Part shown: positions 1 through 7,270 of the stretch, piece by piece
Layout: each line of letters opens with the position of its first letter
How positions within the stretch are numbered: position 1 is the stretch's first letter
Assembly (NCBI RefSeq): GCF_004138495.1
Contig: NZ_ML142851.1
Coordinates: forward strand, 455,498-467,956
Direction of reading: 5' to 3'
From: Phytoactinopolyspora endophytica
GTDB taxonomy: Bacteria; Actinomycetota; Actinomycetes; Jiangellales; Jiangellaceae
Length of the DNA stretch: 12,459 nt
Position numbers and translations under genes: made by a program
Notes under the pieces: model-generated
Databases searched by the model: none
What the model saw: the letters and a program-made list of their open reading frames with translations, nothing else
Told to the model about the DNA's origin: nothing

Positions 1-664
1 CGTCCGTCTCCGCGCAGGCATGGGGGTGGTCATGCGCAGTCTCGTCGTCCGTCTCACCCTCGGAGATGTCCGTACCGGCGGTCTCACGTGTCTCCGGCCG
101 CGGTTGTTCTCCCGCTCCGTGTGCCGGCGGCTCGCTGTCGCTGCGGTCGGGCTCCGCGGACGCCCCAGCTTCGAGCTCGACGTGACGGTCTGCGGCGTCG
201 CTCTCGGAGCCGTCCGCGGCGGAGGCATCTTCCGGCGACGGTGCGCTGCTGGACATGCCCGGCACGTGCACGATGCCGGTGATGTGAGCACCGCCGATGA
301 ACGCGGCGGCGGTGGCCGTGCCCAGCATCACCTTGCCGGTGACGGTGGCCAGGAACGCCGCCAGCGCGGCGAACGCGCCTCGCCTGCGGTGCTTCGGGTG
401 CCGGTGACGCGAGGTGGACGCGCCCCGGGCCGCGATGTCGTGGTCGGCCGTCGTCTCCCGGACGCCTGTGGGCAGGCCGGACTGGAAGACGGCGGACAGC
501 TCGGGGCCCGCCGGCGGGGCCGAGGTACGGGCAGGCGCTGAACGCAGCTCGGCGAGGAACAGAGCCAGCTCGTCTAGGTCGCTGTCGTCGCAGCGGGGCC
601 GCCCAGACAGCAGGTCCTCTGCACTCTGGTCGTCCAGTTCATCGAAGTCCCGGTGTATGCCCAT
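1..664 (-). CDS. Putative membrane-anchored anti-sigma-like protein (3' end outside window)
   Basis: Reading from ATG at 664 toward position 1, the frame stays open for 221 codons with no stop, so the C-terminus lies beyond the left edge. It starts 9 nt after the sigma factor stop, so the two are almost certainly cotranscribed. Visible layout: an acidic N-terminus (residues 1-45) with a DLLSGRP stretch and a Leu-rich helix ending LALFLAELRS; a linker; a His/Arg-rich basic patch (about 84-95); one moderately hydrophobic segment (about 97-128); then a long Asp/Glu/Ser-rich tail. A short cytoplasmic helix, one membrane pass and an acidic outer tail resemble actinobacterial membrane anti-sigma factors such as RsdA in architecture only. 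No zinc HxxxCxxC motif is seen, so it is not a ZAS-type anti-sigma factor. The inhibitory role is inferred mainly from position. Weak ribosome binding site; translational coupling is likely. Confidence 0.72.
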   Translation of the reverse strand, partial: MGIHRDFDELDDQSAEDLLSGRPRCDDSDLDELALFLAELRSAPARTSAPPAGPELSAVFQSGLPTGVRETTADHDIAARGASTSRHRHPKHRRRGAFAALAAFLATVTGKVMLGTATAAAFIGGAHITGIVHVPGMSSSAPSPEDASAADGSESDAADRHVELEAGASAEPDRSDSEPPAHGAGEQPRPETRETAGTDISEGETDDETAHDHPHACAETD

Positions 665-673
665 CTCAATCTT

Positions 674-1315
674 CTAAACGTCGCTTGAGCGCTCGAGGGG
701 TACGCCATGCTGCTCCAGCAGCCGTCGCAGGGCGCCGAGGCCGCGCCGCTGCAGCGCCTTGACCGCGCCGGGGCTCTTCCCGACGACGTGCGCGATCTGG
801 TCGATCGTGAGGTCGGCCACGATGCGCAGCAGCAGGACATCACGTTGATCTTGGCCGAGCCGTGTGATCAGGTCGCCCACCCACGCGTGGTCCAGCTTGG
901 CCAGCGCCTCCTCTTCCACGTCTCCGCCGGCTTCATCGTGATATGCGGACAGGTCCGCCGGAACCACGGTGCCGCGGCGGGCCTGCCGTCGCCGTTCGTC
1001 TACGAGACGGTTGTGAGCGATGGTGAACAGCCAGGCGCGGAATGCCGGCTCGTCGCCCTCGAAGCGTTCCAAGGACCGGAAGACGGCCATGAATACGTCG
1101 TTGGTCAGCTCGTCCGGTTCGACCGCCCCTCGCGCTTGCAGGAAGCTTTTCACCCGGGGAGCGAATATCTGGAAAAGCCGTTCGAACGCCCACCCAGTGT
1201 TGGCCTGGGCCGCGGCTAGGAGGTGGACGAATTGCTCGTCTCCGGGGGCCGGCCGCCCCGCCGCTGGGAGCTGCGCCTTCACGTCGCGCCGTGCTACCGA
1301 ATCCAAGAGCTCCAC
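674..1315 (-). CDS. ECF-type RNA polymerase sigma factor (sigma-70 family)
   Basis: Predicted 213-residue group IV sigma factor that would direct RNA polymerase to a small regulon. Region 2 spans about 43-112: FERLFQIFAP, then DELTNDVFMAVFRSL (68-82, core binding), then FRAWLFTIAHNRLVDERRR (92-110, -10 recognition). Region 4 spans about 146-200, with the helix-turn-helix LTIDQIAHVVGKSPGAVKAL at 169-188. There is no C-terminal SnoaL-like extension, so it is a plain two-domain ECF. The start given is GTG at 1315; a TAG codon lies directly in front of it in frame, so the protein cannot extend further. No good Shine-Dalgarno precedes this GTG, and a second GTG at codon 12 is possible. The gene is followed after 9 nt by the membrane protein at 1-664, its probable partner or anti-sigma factor. 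The ECF group and target promoter are not assignable here. Confidence 0.93.
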   Translation of the reverse strand: MELLDSVARRDVKAQLPAAGRPAPGDEQFVHLLAAAQANTGWAFERLFQIFAPRVKSFLQARGAVEPDELTNDVFMAVFRSLERFEGDEPAFRAWLFTIAHNRLVDERRRQARRGTVVPADLSAYHDEAGGDVEEEALAKLDHAWVGDLITRLGQDQRDVLLLRIVADLTIDQIAHVVGKSPGAVKALQRRGLGALRRLLEQHGVPLERSSDV

Positions 1316-1433
1316 CTAGGCTCGCGGGACCATCAACCCCTTTGGTAAACGTCACAGAACGCCCGATGGGTACGGGGCATGCCGGAATACGAGACGGTGA
1401 TCCGGGGCGGACTCCTCCTGACTCGGTACGGGA

Positions 1434-2078
1434 TCATGTGCCGAGATAGTGGAGGATGGCGAGCACCCGCCGGCTGTAGCCGGTGGCGTGCGAAAGGTCT
1501 AGTTTGTCGAAGATTGTATTGATGTGTTTCTCGACGGCGCTCTGAGAGACGTGTAGCCGTTCGCCGATGGCGGCATTCGTGTGCCCCTGCGCCATCTCAT
1601 GCAACACGTCTCGCTCCCGGTCGGTGAGCCCGTTCAGGGGCCCCGTCTGGCTGGTCGCGGCGAAGAGCTGGCGCACCACTTCGGGGTCGAGCGCGGTCGA
1701 CCCGGCAGCCACCCGGTTCAAGGCGTCGAGGAAGTCTTCCACCTGCGCGACGCGGTCCTTCAAGACGTACCCGACGCCCTCCGACCGGTCGGCCAACAGC
1801 TTGGCGGCGTAGCGTTTCTCGACGTACTGGGACAGCACCAGCACACCGATCGTCGGCCAGCGCTTGCGCACCTCCAAGGCCGCCCGTAGCCCGTCGTCGC
1901 TGTTGGTCGGCGGCATCCGGACATCAGTGATGACGACGTCCGGCTGGTGCTCCTCAACGGCTGGGACCAGCCCGTCGGCGTCGCCGACCGCCGCGACGAT
2001 GTCGTGCCCCTCGTCGACGAGCAGGCGAGCCAGCCCTTCGCGGAGCAACGTCGAGTCCTCGGCCAGGATCACTCGCAC
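1434..2078 (-). CDS. NarL/FixJ-family response regulator
   Basis: 214-residue two-component response regulator. Receiver domain (about 1-120) has the acidic pocket E7/D8, phospho-acceptor D52 in ITDVRMPP, the switch residue S83 in VLSQY, and K107 in GYVLKDR. A LuxR-type DNA-binding domain follows (about 150-209), with GLTDRERDVLHEMAQG and then the recognition region VSQSAVEKHINTIFDKL. The RMPPTNSDDG loop after D52 is typical of the DesR/LiaR-like actinobacterial group. The GTG start at 2078 lies inside the end of the kinase gene (10-nt overlap, 2069-2078), so translation is coupled and the kinase at 2069-3277 is its partner. All key phosphorylation residues are present, so it should be functional. 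Targets are unknown; autoregulation of the DedA-kinase operon would be usual for the family. Confidence 0.95.
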   Translation of the reverse strand: MRVILAEDSTLLREGLARLLVDEGHDIVAAVGDADGLVPAVEEHQPDVVITDVRMPPTNSDDGLRAALEVRKRWPTIGVLVLSQYVEKRYAAKLLADRSEGVGYVLKDRVAQVEDFLDALNRVAAGSTALDPEVVRQLFAATSQTGPLNGLTDRERDVLHEMAQGHTNAAIGERLHVSQSAVEKHINTIFDKLDLSHATGYSRRVLAILHYLGT

Positions 2079-3277
2079 GGCAACTCCGCCCGCAGTGTGG
2101 TCGGCCCGCCCGGCGGACTGTCGATCTGGAACCGGCCGTCCAGGGCCTCCACGCGTCGCGCCAGACCGCGCAGACCACTGCCGGACGGATCCGCTCCACC
2201 CGTCCCGTCGTCGTGCACTCGCAACTCGACTACCGTCCCTCGTCTATTGATGTCGACCGCGATGACACTCGCGCCGGAGTGCTTGGCCGCGTTCGTGATG
2301 GCCTCGCACGCGACGAAATACACCACGGTCTCGACCTGACGGGCAGGCCGGACCGGCAGGTCACATGCTATCTTCACCGGCACGCTGAACTGCTTGGCCA
2401 CCATGGTGAGTACTTCGTCGAGTCCGGTGTGTTCAAGCGCGGACGGGTAGACGCGCCAGGCGACGTCGCGCAGGTCGTCGATGGCGCGCTGGGCGTCCTC
2501 GTGTGCCTGCGTGACGAGTCGGCTGACCTTGTCCATGTCGGCGCTGCGCCGGGCGCGGCCGAGCAGCATGCCCAGCGCCACCAAACGCTGCTGCAGGCCG
2601 TCGTGGAGATCTCGCTCGATCCGCTGGCGCTCGGCGTCGACGGCGGCGATGACTTCGGTGCGGCTCGTCGCCAGCTCATCCACCCGGCGCTCGAGGGCTT
2701 GCCGCGGGCCGCGTAAAAGGAATGTGTTCGCCAGCCTGTGGTCCAGTGCGGCAACGTTCGATGTCGCGTGCACCGGCACCATAAGGAGGGCGGCTCCGAT
2801 GATGATCTGCAGCAGGAGATCGATCAGCGCCAGTTCGCGGAGCACTGTGGCGCGGACCACCATGAACGCCAGGATCGTCCCGATCACGAGCAGGCCGACG
2901 ATGAACGCGCTGAGGGCGCCGGGAACCAGGCGTGCCGCCAGATAGCCCAGAGTCCGCGCGCTGGCTGCAGGGGAGACACCGCCGTCGCTTGTTGAGCGAT
3001 CGTTCGCGGCGGTGTAGGTGACAAGCCGACGCCATTCGAGCCCGGCCAATCGCTGTGCGCACCGATATACCCACGCTATGCCGGCCCCCCGCGCCCGCGG
3101 CACGACCATCACGATGAGCAGCCAGAAGCCGGCGAGCACCAGGAATACCAGCTCCAGGACGGCGGACAGCGCTCCGAGCACCACCCCGGCAAAGGTGCGC
3201 ACCCAGCGGAACACGTGGCGCAGAACCGGCTTGCTGCCGGACCAGCCCAGTCCGCTGGGTGCCAAAGGCTCCGTCAA
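2069..3277 (-). CDS. Membrane sensor histidine kinase (HisKA_3/NarL-type partner)
   Basis: 402-residue membrane histidine kinase. The N-terminal half is hydrophobic, with segments at about 27-60, 117-141 and 150-172, and resembles the four-pass 'putative sensor' region (PF13796) common in actinobacteria; there is no large extracellular domain. A coiled linker precedes the dimerisation/phosphotransfer helix with the phospho-His H225 in ERDLHDGLQQRL. The HATPase domain has N329 (N-box, ACEAITNAAKHS), D356 (HDDGTGG) and the SGSGLRGLARRVEALDG lid region. The start is TTG at 3277, supported by a GGAGAGAG ribosome binding site a few bases upstream. Its stop overlaps the response regulator start by 10 nt, and it begins 23 nt after the DedA gene, so the three form one operon. 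With no periplasmic domain, it more likely senses membrane state than a soluble ligand (inference). Confidence 0.95.
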   Translation of the reverse strand: MTEPLAPSGLGWSGSKPVLRHVFRWVRTFAGVVLGALSAVLELVFLVLAGFWLLIVMVVPRARGAGIAWVYRCAQRLAGLEWRRLVTYTAANDRSTSDGGVSPAASARTLGYLAARLVPGALSAFIVGLLVIGTILAFMVVRATVLRELALIDLLLQIIIGAALLMVPVHATSNVAALDHRLANTFLLRGPRQALERRVDELATSRTEVIAAVDAERQRIERDLHDGLQQRLVALGMLLGRARRSADMDKVSRLVTQAHEDAQRAIDDLRDVAWRVYPSALEHTGLDEVLTMVAKQFSVPVKIACDLPVRPARQVETVVYFVACEAITNAAKHSGASVIAVDINRRGTVVELRVHDDGTGGADPSGSGLRGLARRVEALDGRFQIDSPPGGPTTLRAELPCE

Positions 3278-3300
3278 CCGTCTCTCTCCGTTCGCGGCGG

Positions 3301-4032
3301 TCAGGGTCGCCCGGCGTGGCGGGCTGACGTCCCACGATTATCCGTGTCGTGCCGGTTACGGCGCCTGCGAATCAGCCGGGAGACGACGAAATACCCGACG
3401 CCGACGGCACATCCGGCGATGACGATCCTCTGGAAGACGCCCGTGTAGTCCTCGACCGTGTGCCAGCTCTCACCGAGCAGGTATCCGGCCATCACGAACA
3501 CGGTGTTCCAGATGAGGCTGCCCAGCGTCGTATAGAGCAGGAAGATAGGCAGCCGCATCCGCTCCACACCGGCCGGCACGGAGATCAAGCTACGGAAGAT
3601 CGGTATCATCCGGCCGAAGAAGACGGCCTTCACGCCATGCTTGGCGAACCACTCTTCGGTGCGGTCGAGATCGCTGACCTTCACCAGCGGCAGACGTGCC
3701 CCGATCGCGCGCACACGGTCCCTGCCGAGCAGAGCCCCGACGGCGTAGAGCGCGAGGGCGCCGACGACAGAGCCGATCGTCGTCCAGATGATGGCCGAGA
3801 ACAGGTTCATGTCGCCCTGGCTGGCGGTGAAGCCGGCCAGCGGCAGGATCACCTCGCTCGGGATAGGCGGGAACAGGTTCTCCAGCGCGACGGCCAGGCC
3901 GGCACCGACGCCTCCTAGCCGCTCCATGAGGTCGACCGCGAAGCCGACGATACCGTCCGACGGAGGGGAAGAGTCACTGGCGAGCAGGTGCGTGCCCGCA
4001 GACGTCTGCAATGTTTCGATCACATTCGACAC
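3301..4032 (-). CDS. DedA-family (SNARE-associated) membrane protein
   Basis: 243-residue polytopic inner-membrane protein of the DedA/VTT superfamily (PF09335). Visible hallmarks: the re-entrant-loop motif ENLFPPIPSEVILPLAG at 51-67, with an acidic residue and paired prolines, and the second signature FGRMIPIFRSLISVPAG at 139-155, with R141 and R147. Hydrophobic segments occur at about 28-50, 57-70, 78-102, 162-186 and 202-220, followed by a basic cytoplasmic tail. Family members are linked to phospholipid flipping (undecaprenyl phosphate or phosphatidylethanolamine), membrane potential and antimicrobial peptide resistance; the substrate here is not inferable. It is first in a probable operon with the kinase and response regulator, which suggests the kinase may monitor the membrane property this protein influences. 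The start is GTG at 4032; no clear Shine-Dalgarno is visible, and GTG at codon 4 is an alternative. Confidence 0.94.
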   Translation of the reverse strand: MSNVIETLQTSAGTHLLASDSSPPSDGIVGFAVDLMERLGGVGAGLAVALENLFPPIPSEVILPLAGFTASQGDMNLFSAIIWTTIGSVVGALALYAVGALLGRDRVRAIGARLPLVKVSDLDRTEEWFAKHGVKAVFFGRMIPIFRSLISVPAGVERMRLPIFLLYTTLGSLIWNTVFVMAGYLLGESWHTVEDYTGVFQRIVIAGCAVGVGYFVVSRLIRRRRNRHDTDNRGTSARHAGRP

Positions 4033-4097
4033 GCTACGAATCCGCGCAGGTCAGAACCATGGGGCCGGCCACACAAGTGGACCGGACTACCGCAGCC

Positions 4098-4123
4098 GCG
4101 GGGTGTGGAAAACCACACCCCGC
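4098..4123. promoter_or_regulatory. Perfect 11-bp inverted repeat with AAAA centre (candidate operator or hairpin)
   Basis: GCGGGGTGTGG (4098-4108), AAAA, CCACACCCCGC (4113-4123): both arms match over all 11 positions. It lies in the 186-bp gap between the divergent DedA gene (start 4032) and the FAD dehydrogenase (start 4219). Neither gene ends here, so a terminator role is unlikely. An operator shared by both promoters, or a leader hairpin on one transcript, fits better. The regulator is unknown. Confidence 0.6.
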
Positions 4124-4182
4124 CGTGCAACCGGGGCCGTGGTCTTCCTCCGAGAGCATGGTGCGGCCCGGGCTTTGCGGCC

Positions 4183-4188
4183 TAAGCT
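4183..4188 (+). promoter_or_regulatory. Possible -10 element for the FAD dehydrogenase gene
   Basis: TAAGCT fits the loose TAnnnT pattern of actinobacterial -10 boxes and would place transcription start near 4195, leaving a short leader that contains the GGGAGGT ribosome binding site (4204-4210). No convincing -35 is seen, so this is tentative. Confidence 0.25.
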
Positions 4189-4218
4189 CCGTAGAACCAA
4201 CCCGGGAGGTGAAAGCCG

Positions 4219-5874
4219 GTGACGTACGACGCCGACGTGGTCGTCGTGGGAGCGGGACTGGCCGGTCTGGTGGCGACCGCGGAGCTCGTGGCCGCTGGGC
4301 GGCGGGTGATCGTCGTCGAGCAGGAGCCACAGGCGTCGCTGGGAGGGCAGGCGCACTGGTCGTTCGGTGGCCTGTTCCTGGTCGACTCGCCTGAGCAGCG
4401 GCGGCTCGGCATCCGCGACTCGGTGGAGCTGGCGTGGCATGACTGGCTCGGTTCGGCGGGTTTCGACCGCCCAGAGGACGAGTGGCCGAGGAAGTGGGCT
4501 CAGGCCTACGTCGAGTTCGCCGCCGGTGAGAAACGGGAATGGCTTCAGAGCGCGGGCGTGCGGTTGTTCCCATTGGTTCAGTGGGCCGAGCGTGGTGGAG
4601 CGCTCGCGACCGGCCCCGGGAACTCGGTGCCTCGGTTCCACGTCGCGTGGGGTACTGGACCGGGTGTGCTGGAGCCGTTCGTCCGGCGTCTGCGATCGGC
4701 CGAAGACCATGGGCAGGCCGGCGTCCGCTGGCGGCATCGGGTGACCGGTCTCGTGACCGACGGTGGCGTGGTGTCCGGGGTCCGAGGTGAGGTGCTGGCG
4801 TCGAGCGGCGTCGAGCGCGGTGCACCCAGCTCGCGCGACGTCGTCCGGGAGTTCGAGATCAGTGCGCGAGCCGTCGTCGTCACTGCGGGCGGCATCGGCG
4901 CCAATCACGACCTGGTACGGAAGAACTGGCCGGCCCGGATGGGCGACCCGCCGCGGCAGATGTTGTCCGGCGTTCCGGACTACGTCGACGGCCGGATGCT
5001 CGAGGTCGCGGAGGCTGCCGGCGCCAGCATGATCAACATGGACCGTATGTGGCACTATCCGGAAGGGCTGGCCAACCATTCGCCGGTGTGGAGCCGCCAT
5101 GGAGTCAGAATCCTGTCCGGGCCGTCACCGCTGTGGTTCGACGCCACCGGCCGGCGGCTGCCCGCACCCTTGTTTCCGGGATGCGACACCCTCGGAGCGC
5201 TGGAGCACATCGGCAACAGCGGGTACAGCCACTCCTGGTTCGTGCTCAACCGGCGGACCTTGGCCAAGGAGTTCGCGCTGTCGGGCTCGGAGCAGAACCC
5301 CGACCTGACCTCTCGCGATCTCCTGGGGTTGCTGGAGCGGCGCGGATCCGTCATGACCGGCCCGGTCGGGCAGTTCGTCCGTCACGGCGCGGACGTCGTC
5401 GTCCGGCGGACCCTGCCCGAGCTGGTGCAGGGCATGAACGAGCTGGTGGGCACGCCGCTCGTGGACGCCGAGGCGTTGGAGCACGAGATCGTTGCCCGGG
5501 ACGACCAGGTGCGCAGCGGGCTCGGCAAGGACGCGCAGCTCAGGGCGGCTCGGGAAGCCCGCAGGTATGTGGGTGATCGGCTGATGCGAGTCGTGTCACC
5601 GCATCCCATGCTGGACCCGGAGGCCGGGCCGCTGGTGGCGGTGCGGCTGTCCATCCTGACCCGCAAGACGCTGGGTGGACTGCATACGGATCTGTCCGCG
5701 CGGGTTCTCGATCGGGTGGGCGATCCGATCCCCGGGCTGTATGCGGCCGGCGAGATCGCCGGGTTCGGAGGCGGCGGGATGCACGGCTACCGGTCTTTGG
5801 AAGGGACTTTCCTCGGCGGCTGCCTGTTCTCGGGGCGGATCGCCGGCCGGGCAGCCGCGGCCGCGGTCGCCTGA
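4219..5874 (+). CDS. FAD-binding dehydrogenase (FAD_binding_2 / KstD-like, Rv0785 type)
   Basis: 551-residue flavoprotein of the fumarate reductase/3-ketosteroid dehydrogenase superfamily (PF00890). The N-terminus has the Rossmann motif GAGLAGL (G11, G13, G16) and an acidic ribose-binding residue, E34, at the end of strand 2 (VIVVEQE). Next comes GGQAHWSFGG (42-51), the flavin pyrophosphate region. The C-terminus has the second FAD signature GLYAAGEIAGFGGGG (506-520), then HGYRSLEGTFLGGC. This closely resembles the actinobacterial 'FAD-binding dehydrogenase' subfamily (M. tuberculosis Rv0785-like), not true KstD, so the steroid substrate is unproven. GTG at 4219 is backed by GGGAGGT at 4204-4210. 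No partner oxidase or ferredoxin gene is adjacent. The last 88 nt overlap the convergent MFS gene. Confidence 0.9.
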   Translation: MTYDADVVVVGAGLAGLVATAELVAAGRRVIVVEQEPQASLGGQAHWSFGGLFLVDSPEQRRLGIRDSVELAWHDWLGSAGFDRPEDEWPRKWAQAYVEFAAGEKREWLQSAGVRLFPLVQWAERGGALATGPGNSVPRFHVAWGTGPGVLEPFVRRLRSAEDHGQAGVRWRHRVTGLVTDGGVVSGVRGEVLASSGVERGAPSSRDVVREFEISARAVVVTAGGIGANHDLVRKNWPARMGDPPRQMLSGVPDYVDGRMLEVAEAAGASMINMDRMWHYPEGLANHSPVWSRHGVRILSGPSPLWFDATGRRLPAPLFPGCDTLGALEHIGNSGYSHSWFVLNRRTLAKEFALSGSEQNPDLTSRDLLGLLERRGSVMTGPVGQFVRHGADVVVRRTLPELVQGMNELVGTPLVDAEALEHEIVARDDQVRSGLGKDAQLRAAREARRYVGDRLMRVVSPHPMLDPEAGPLVAVRLSILTRKTLGGLHTDLSARVLDRVGDPIPGLYAAGEIAGFGGGGMHGYRSLEGTFLGGCLFSGRIAGRAAAAAVA

Positions 5875-7172
5875 ACGAATGCGCTGCATGAACGCGCCGC
5901 CGTGACGTCCGACGAGGCCCAACGGCCTGCGGGTACGGTGACGGGCTGCTCGGCTCGATCGGCGGGCGGCGTTCCGTCGTCGCGGGCGGCCGGAGCGGCG
6001 ACTTTGGTGAGCAGCAGTGCGATCAGGACGACGGCACAGACGGAGGCTGCGACCAGATAACCGGTGGTGATCGACGTGGCACCCATGAGCGGGCCGAAGA
6101 TCAGCGGTGACGCGAACTGGCCGACGAACATGGCGGTGCCGGAAAGCGATGTCGCCTGGCCGCGTTGCTCGGGCGGCGGAGTCTCGCCGATGAGTATGGT
6201 GATGACCGTCATGAGAAGCCCGGCCCCGACGCCGAAGACGGCGATCGCCGGGAATAACAGCGCGGGGGTGCTGGCCGTGCCGAGAACGAGGAAGCCGGCG
6301 ACCCAGCAGGCGGCGCTGGTCCGAAGGAGCGCGGTGTAGCTGTATCGGCCGCGTACGCGTGCGTAGATCAGACCCACGATGCTCGAGGCGATTGAGCTGG
6401 TCACCGCGAACAGAGACACCTTGAACGGATCTTCGACGCCGATTTGTGCGAGCCGCTGAGGAAGGAACACCGCCAGCGTGTACAGCATGATGCCGGCCAG
6501 CATCATCAACCCATACCAGGCGAGAAGCGTCGGGTACCGGCGCAGGAATCGGATGGCGCCGACCTGGTCGGGCGGCCGTGTGTCGCTGACCGGTCGTGAG
6601 TCGGCGGGAAGGAACAGAAGAGTCGCGATTCCCAGCGGAATGCCGATGAGATAGACCGCGAAGGCGGCGTGCCAGCTGATCCCGCCGAGCGCGCCGCCTA
6701 ACAGCGGCCATGCGACGCCTCCGAGCATGGTTGTGCTGGTCCGCCAGCCCATGACCCGGTCTCGTTGTGCGCCTCGGTACAGGGCGAGCAGCGCCACGGT
6801 GGTTCCACTGAAGATCACCGCTGCGCCGAGCCCCAACACGAGCCGGCTGGCGATCAGCGCCGGGTAGGAGGTGGTGAAGGTGCCGGCTCCTCCGCCCAGA
6901 CCGAAGAGCACCAGCCCAACGCCCATTGGAATGCGGACGCCGTGCCGATCGAGCAGCTTGCCGATGAACGGGCTGGCCACGGCGATGGTCAGGCCGTGCG
7001 TGGTGATGATCAGGCCCGCGGCGGTGCCGTCCACGTCCAGATCGTTGCGGATCACCTCCAAGACCGGCGACACGATGGCGCCGGCCATGACGCCGAGGGT
7101 CGAAGCGAACAGCAGGACGGTGAGGGCCGCCGGATATCTCACCGTGGTCGCGCCTGGGTCGGATGCGGTCAT
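5787..7172 (-). CDS. MFS exporter, drug:H+ antiporter-like
   Basis: 461-residue major facilitator protein with about 12 hydrophobic segments. Visible family features: an acidic-flanked TM1 (SPVLEVIRNDL), motif A between TM2 and TM3 (GKLLDRHGVRIPM), motif B (ASRLVLGLGAA) and a glycine/proline-rich TM5 (GGVAWPLLGGALGG), like antiporter motif C. Together these suggest efflux. Start choice: ATG at 7172, with GAGGGG about 7 nt upstream; the open frame reaches 7235 but that extension crosses the promoter/operator region. The protein ends in an unusually long, non-membrane, Ala/Arg/Pro-rich tail (roughly the last 70 residues). The last 29 or so codons are antisense to the end of the FAD dehydrogenase gene. 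It is divergent from the TetR gene at 7271, its probable repressor. The substrate is unknown. Confidence 0.93.
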   Translation of the reverse strand: MTASDPGATTVRYPAALTVLLFASTLGVMAGAIVSPVLEVIRNDLDVDGTAAGLIITTHGLTIAVASPFIGKLLDRHGVRIPMGVGLVLFGLGGGAGTFTTSYPALIASRLVLGLGAAVIFSGTTVALLALYRGAQRDRVMGWRTSTTMLGGVAWPLLGGALGGISWHAAFAVYLIGIPLGIATLLFLPADSRPVSDTRPPDQVGAIRFLRRYPTLLAWYGLMMLAGIMLYTLAVFLPQRLAQIGVEDPFKVSLFAVTSSIASSIVGLIYARVRGRYSYTALLRTSAACWVAGFLVLGTASTPALLFPAIAVFGVGAGLLMTVITILIGETPPPEQRGQATSLSGTAMFVGQFASPLIFGPLMGATSITTGYLVAASVCAVVLIALLLTKVAAPAARDDGTPPADRAEQPVTVPAGRWASSDVTAARSCSAFVQATAAAAARPAIRPENRQPPRKVPSKDR

Positions 7173-7186
7173 TGTGTGCCCCTCAT

Positions 7187-7216
7187 TAGTAATCGCCACT
7201 GAGTGGCATATTACTA
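7187..7216. promoter_or_regulatory. Nested inverted repeat, candidate TetR operator 1
   Basis: TAGTAAT (7187-7193) and ATTACTA (7210-7216) are perfect inverted arms. Between them GCCACT (7195-7200) and AGTGGC (7202-7207) form a second inverted pair around G7201; the two axes differ by half a base. The site overlaps the predicted transcription start of the MFS gene, a typical repressor position. Confidence 0.5.
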
Positions 7217-7233
7217 CAAGGGGCGTAATATGC
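7206..7233. promoter_or_regulatory. Inverted repeat GCATATTAC-N10-GTAATATGC, candidate TetR operator 2
   Basis: Nine-base perfect arms (7206-7214 and 7225-7233) with a 10-nt spacer. The right arm runs into a tandem duplication, AATATGC AATATGC (7227-7240). It spans the predicted -35/-10 region of the exporter and shares bases with operator 1, suggesting two competing or cooperative sites. Confidence 0.5.
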
Positions 7234-7235
7234 AA
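7208..7235 (-). promoter_or_regulatory. Candidate promoter of the MFS exporter gene
   Basis: On the minus strand, TTGCAT (complement of 7230-7235) and TAATAT (complement of 7208-7213) are separated by 16 nt. Transcription would begin near 7201, about 29 nt before the ATG at 7172, leaving room for the GAGGGG site. The inverted repeats listed here cover this promoter, as expected for repression by the divergent TetR protein. Confidence 0.45.
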
Positions 7236-7270
7236 TATGCTTGCCGTGTCTCTGGTGGAGGTCGGTTAAC

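Noticed and set aside
1369..1432. GGTACGGG present twice (1369-1376 and 1425-1432) upstream of the sigma gene
   Set aside because: An 8-mer repeated at 56-bp distance in GC-rich DNA with no symmetry or promoter alignment; not enough to call a site.
4034..5100. Long open frames on the minus strand opposite the FAD dehydrogenase start
   Set aside because: They are Arg/Pro/His-rich frames typical of antisense to high-GC genes, without domain similarity, and the plus-strand frame has strong FAD motifs.
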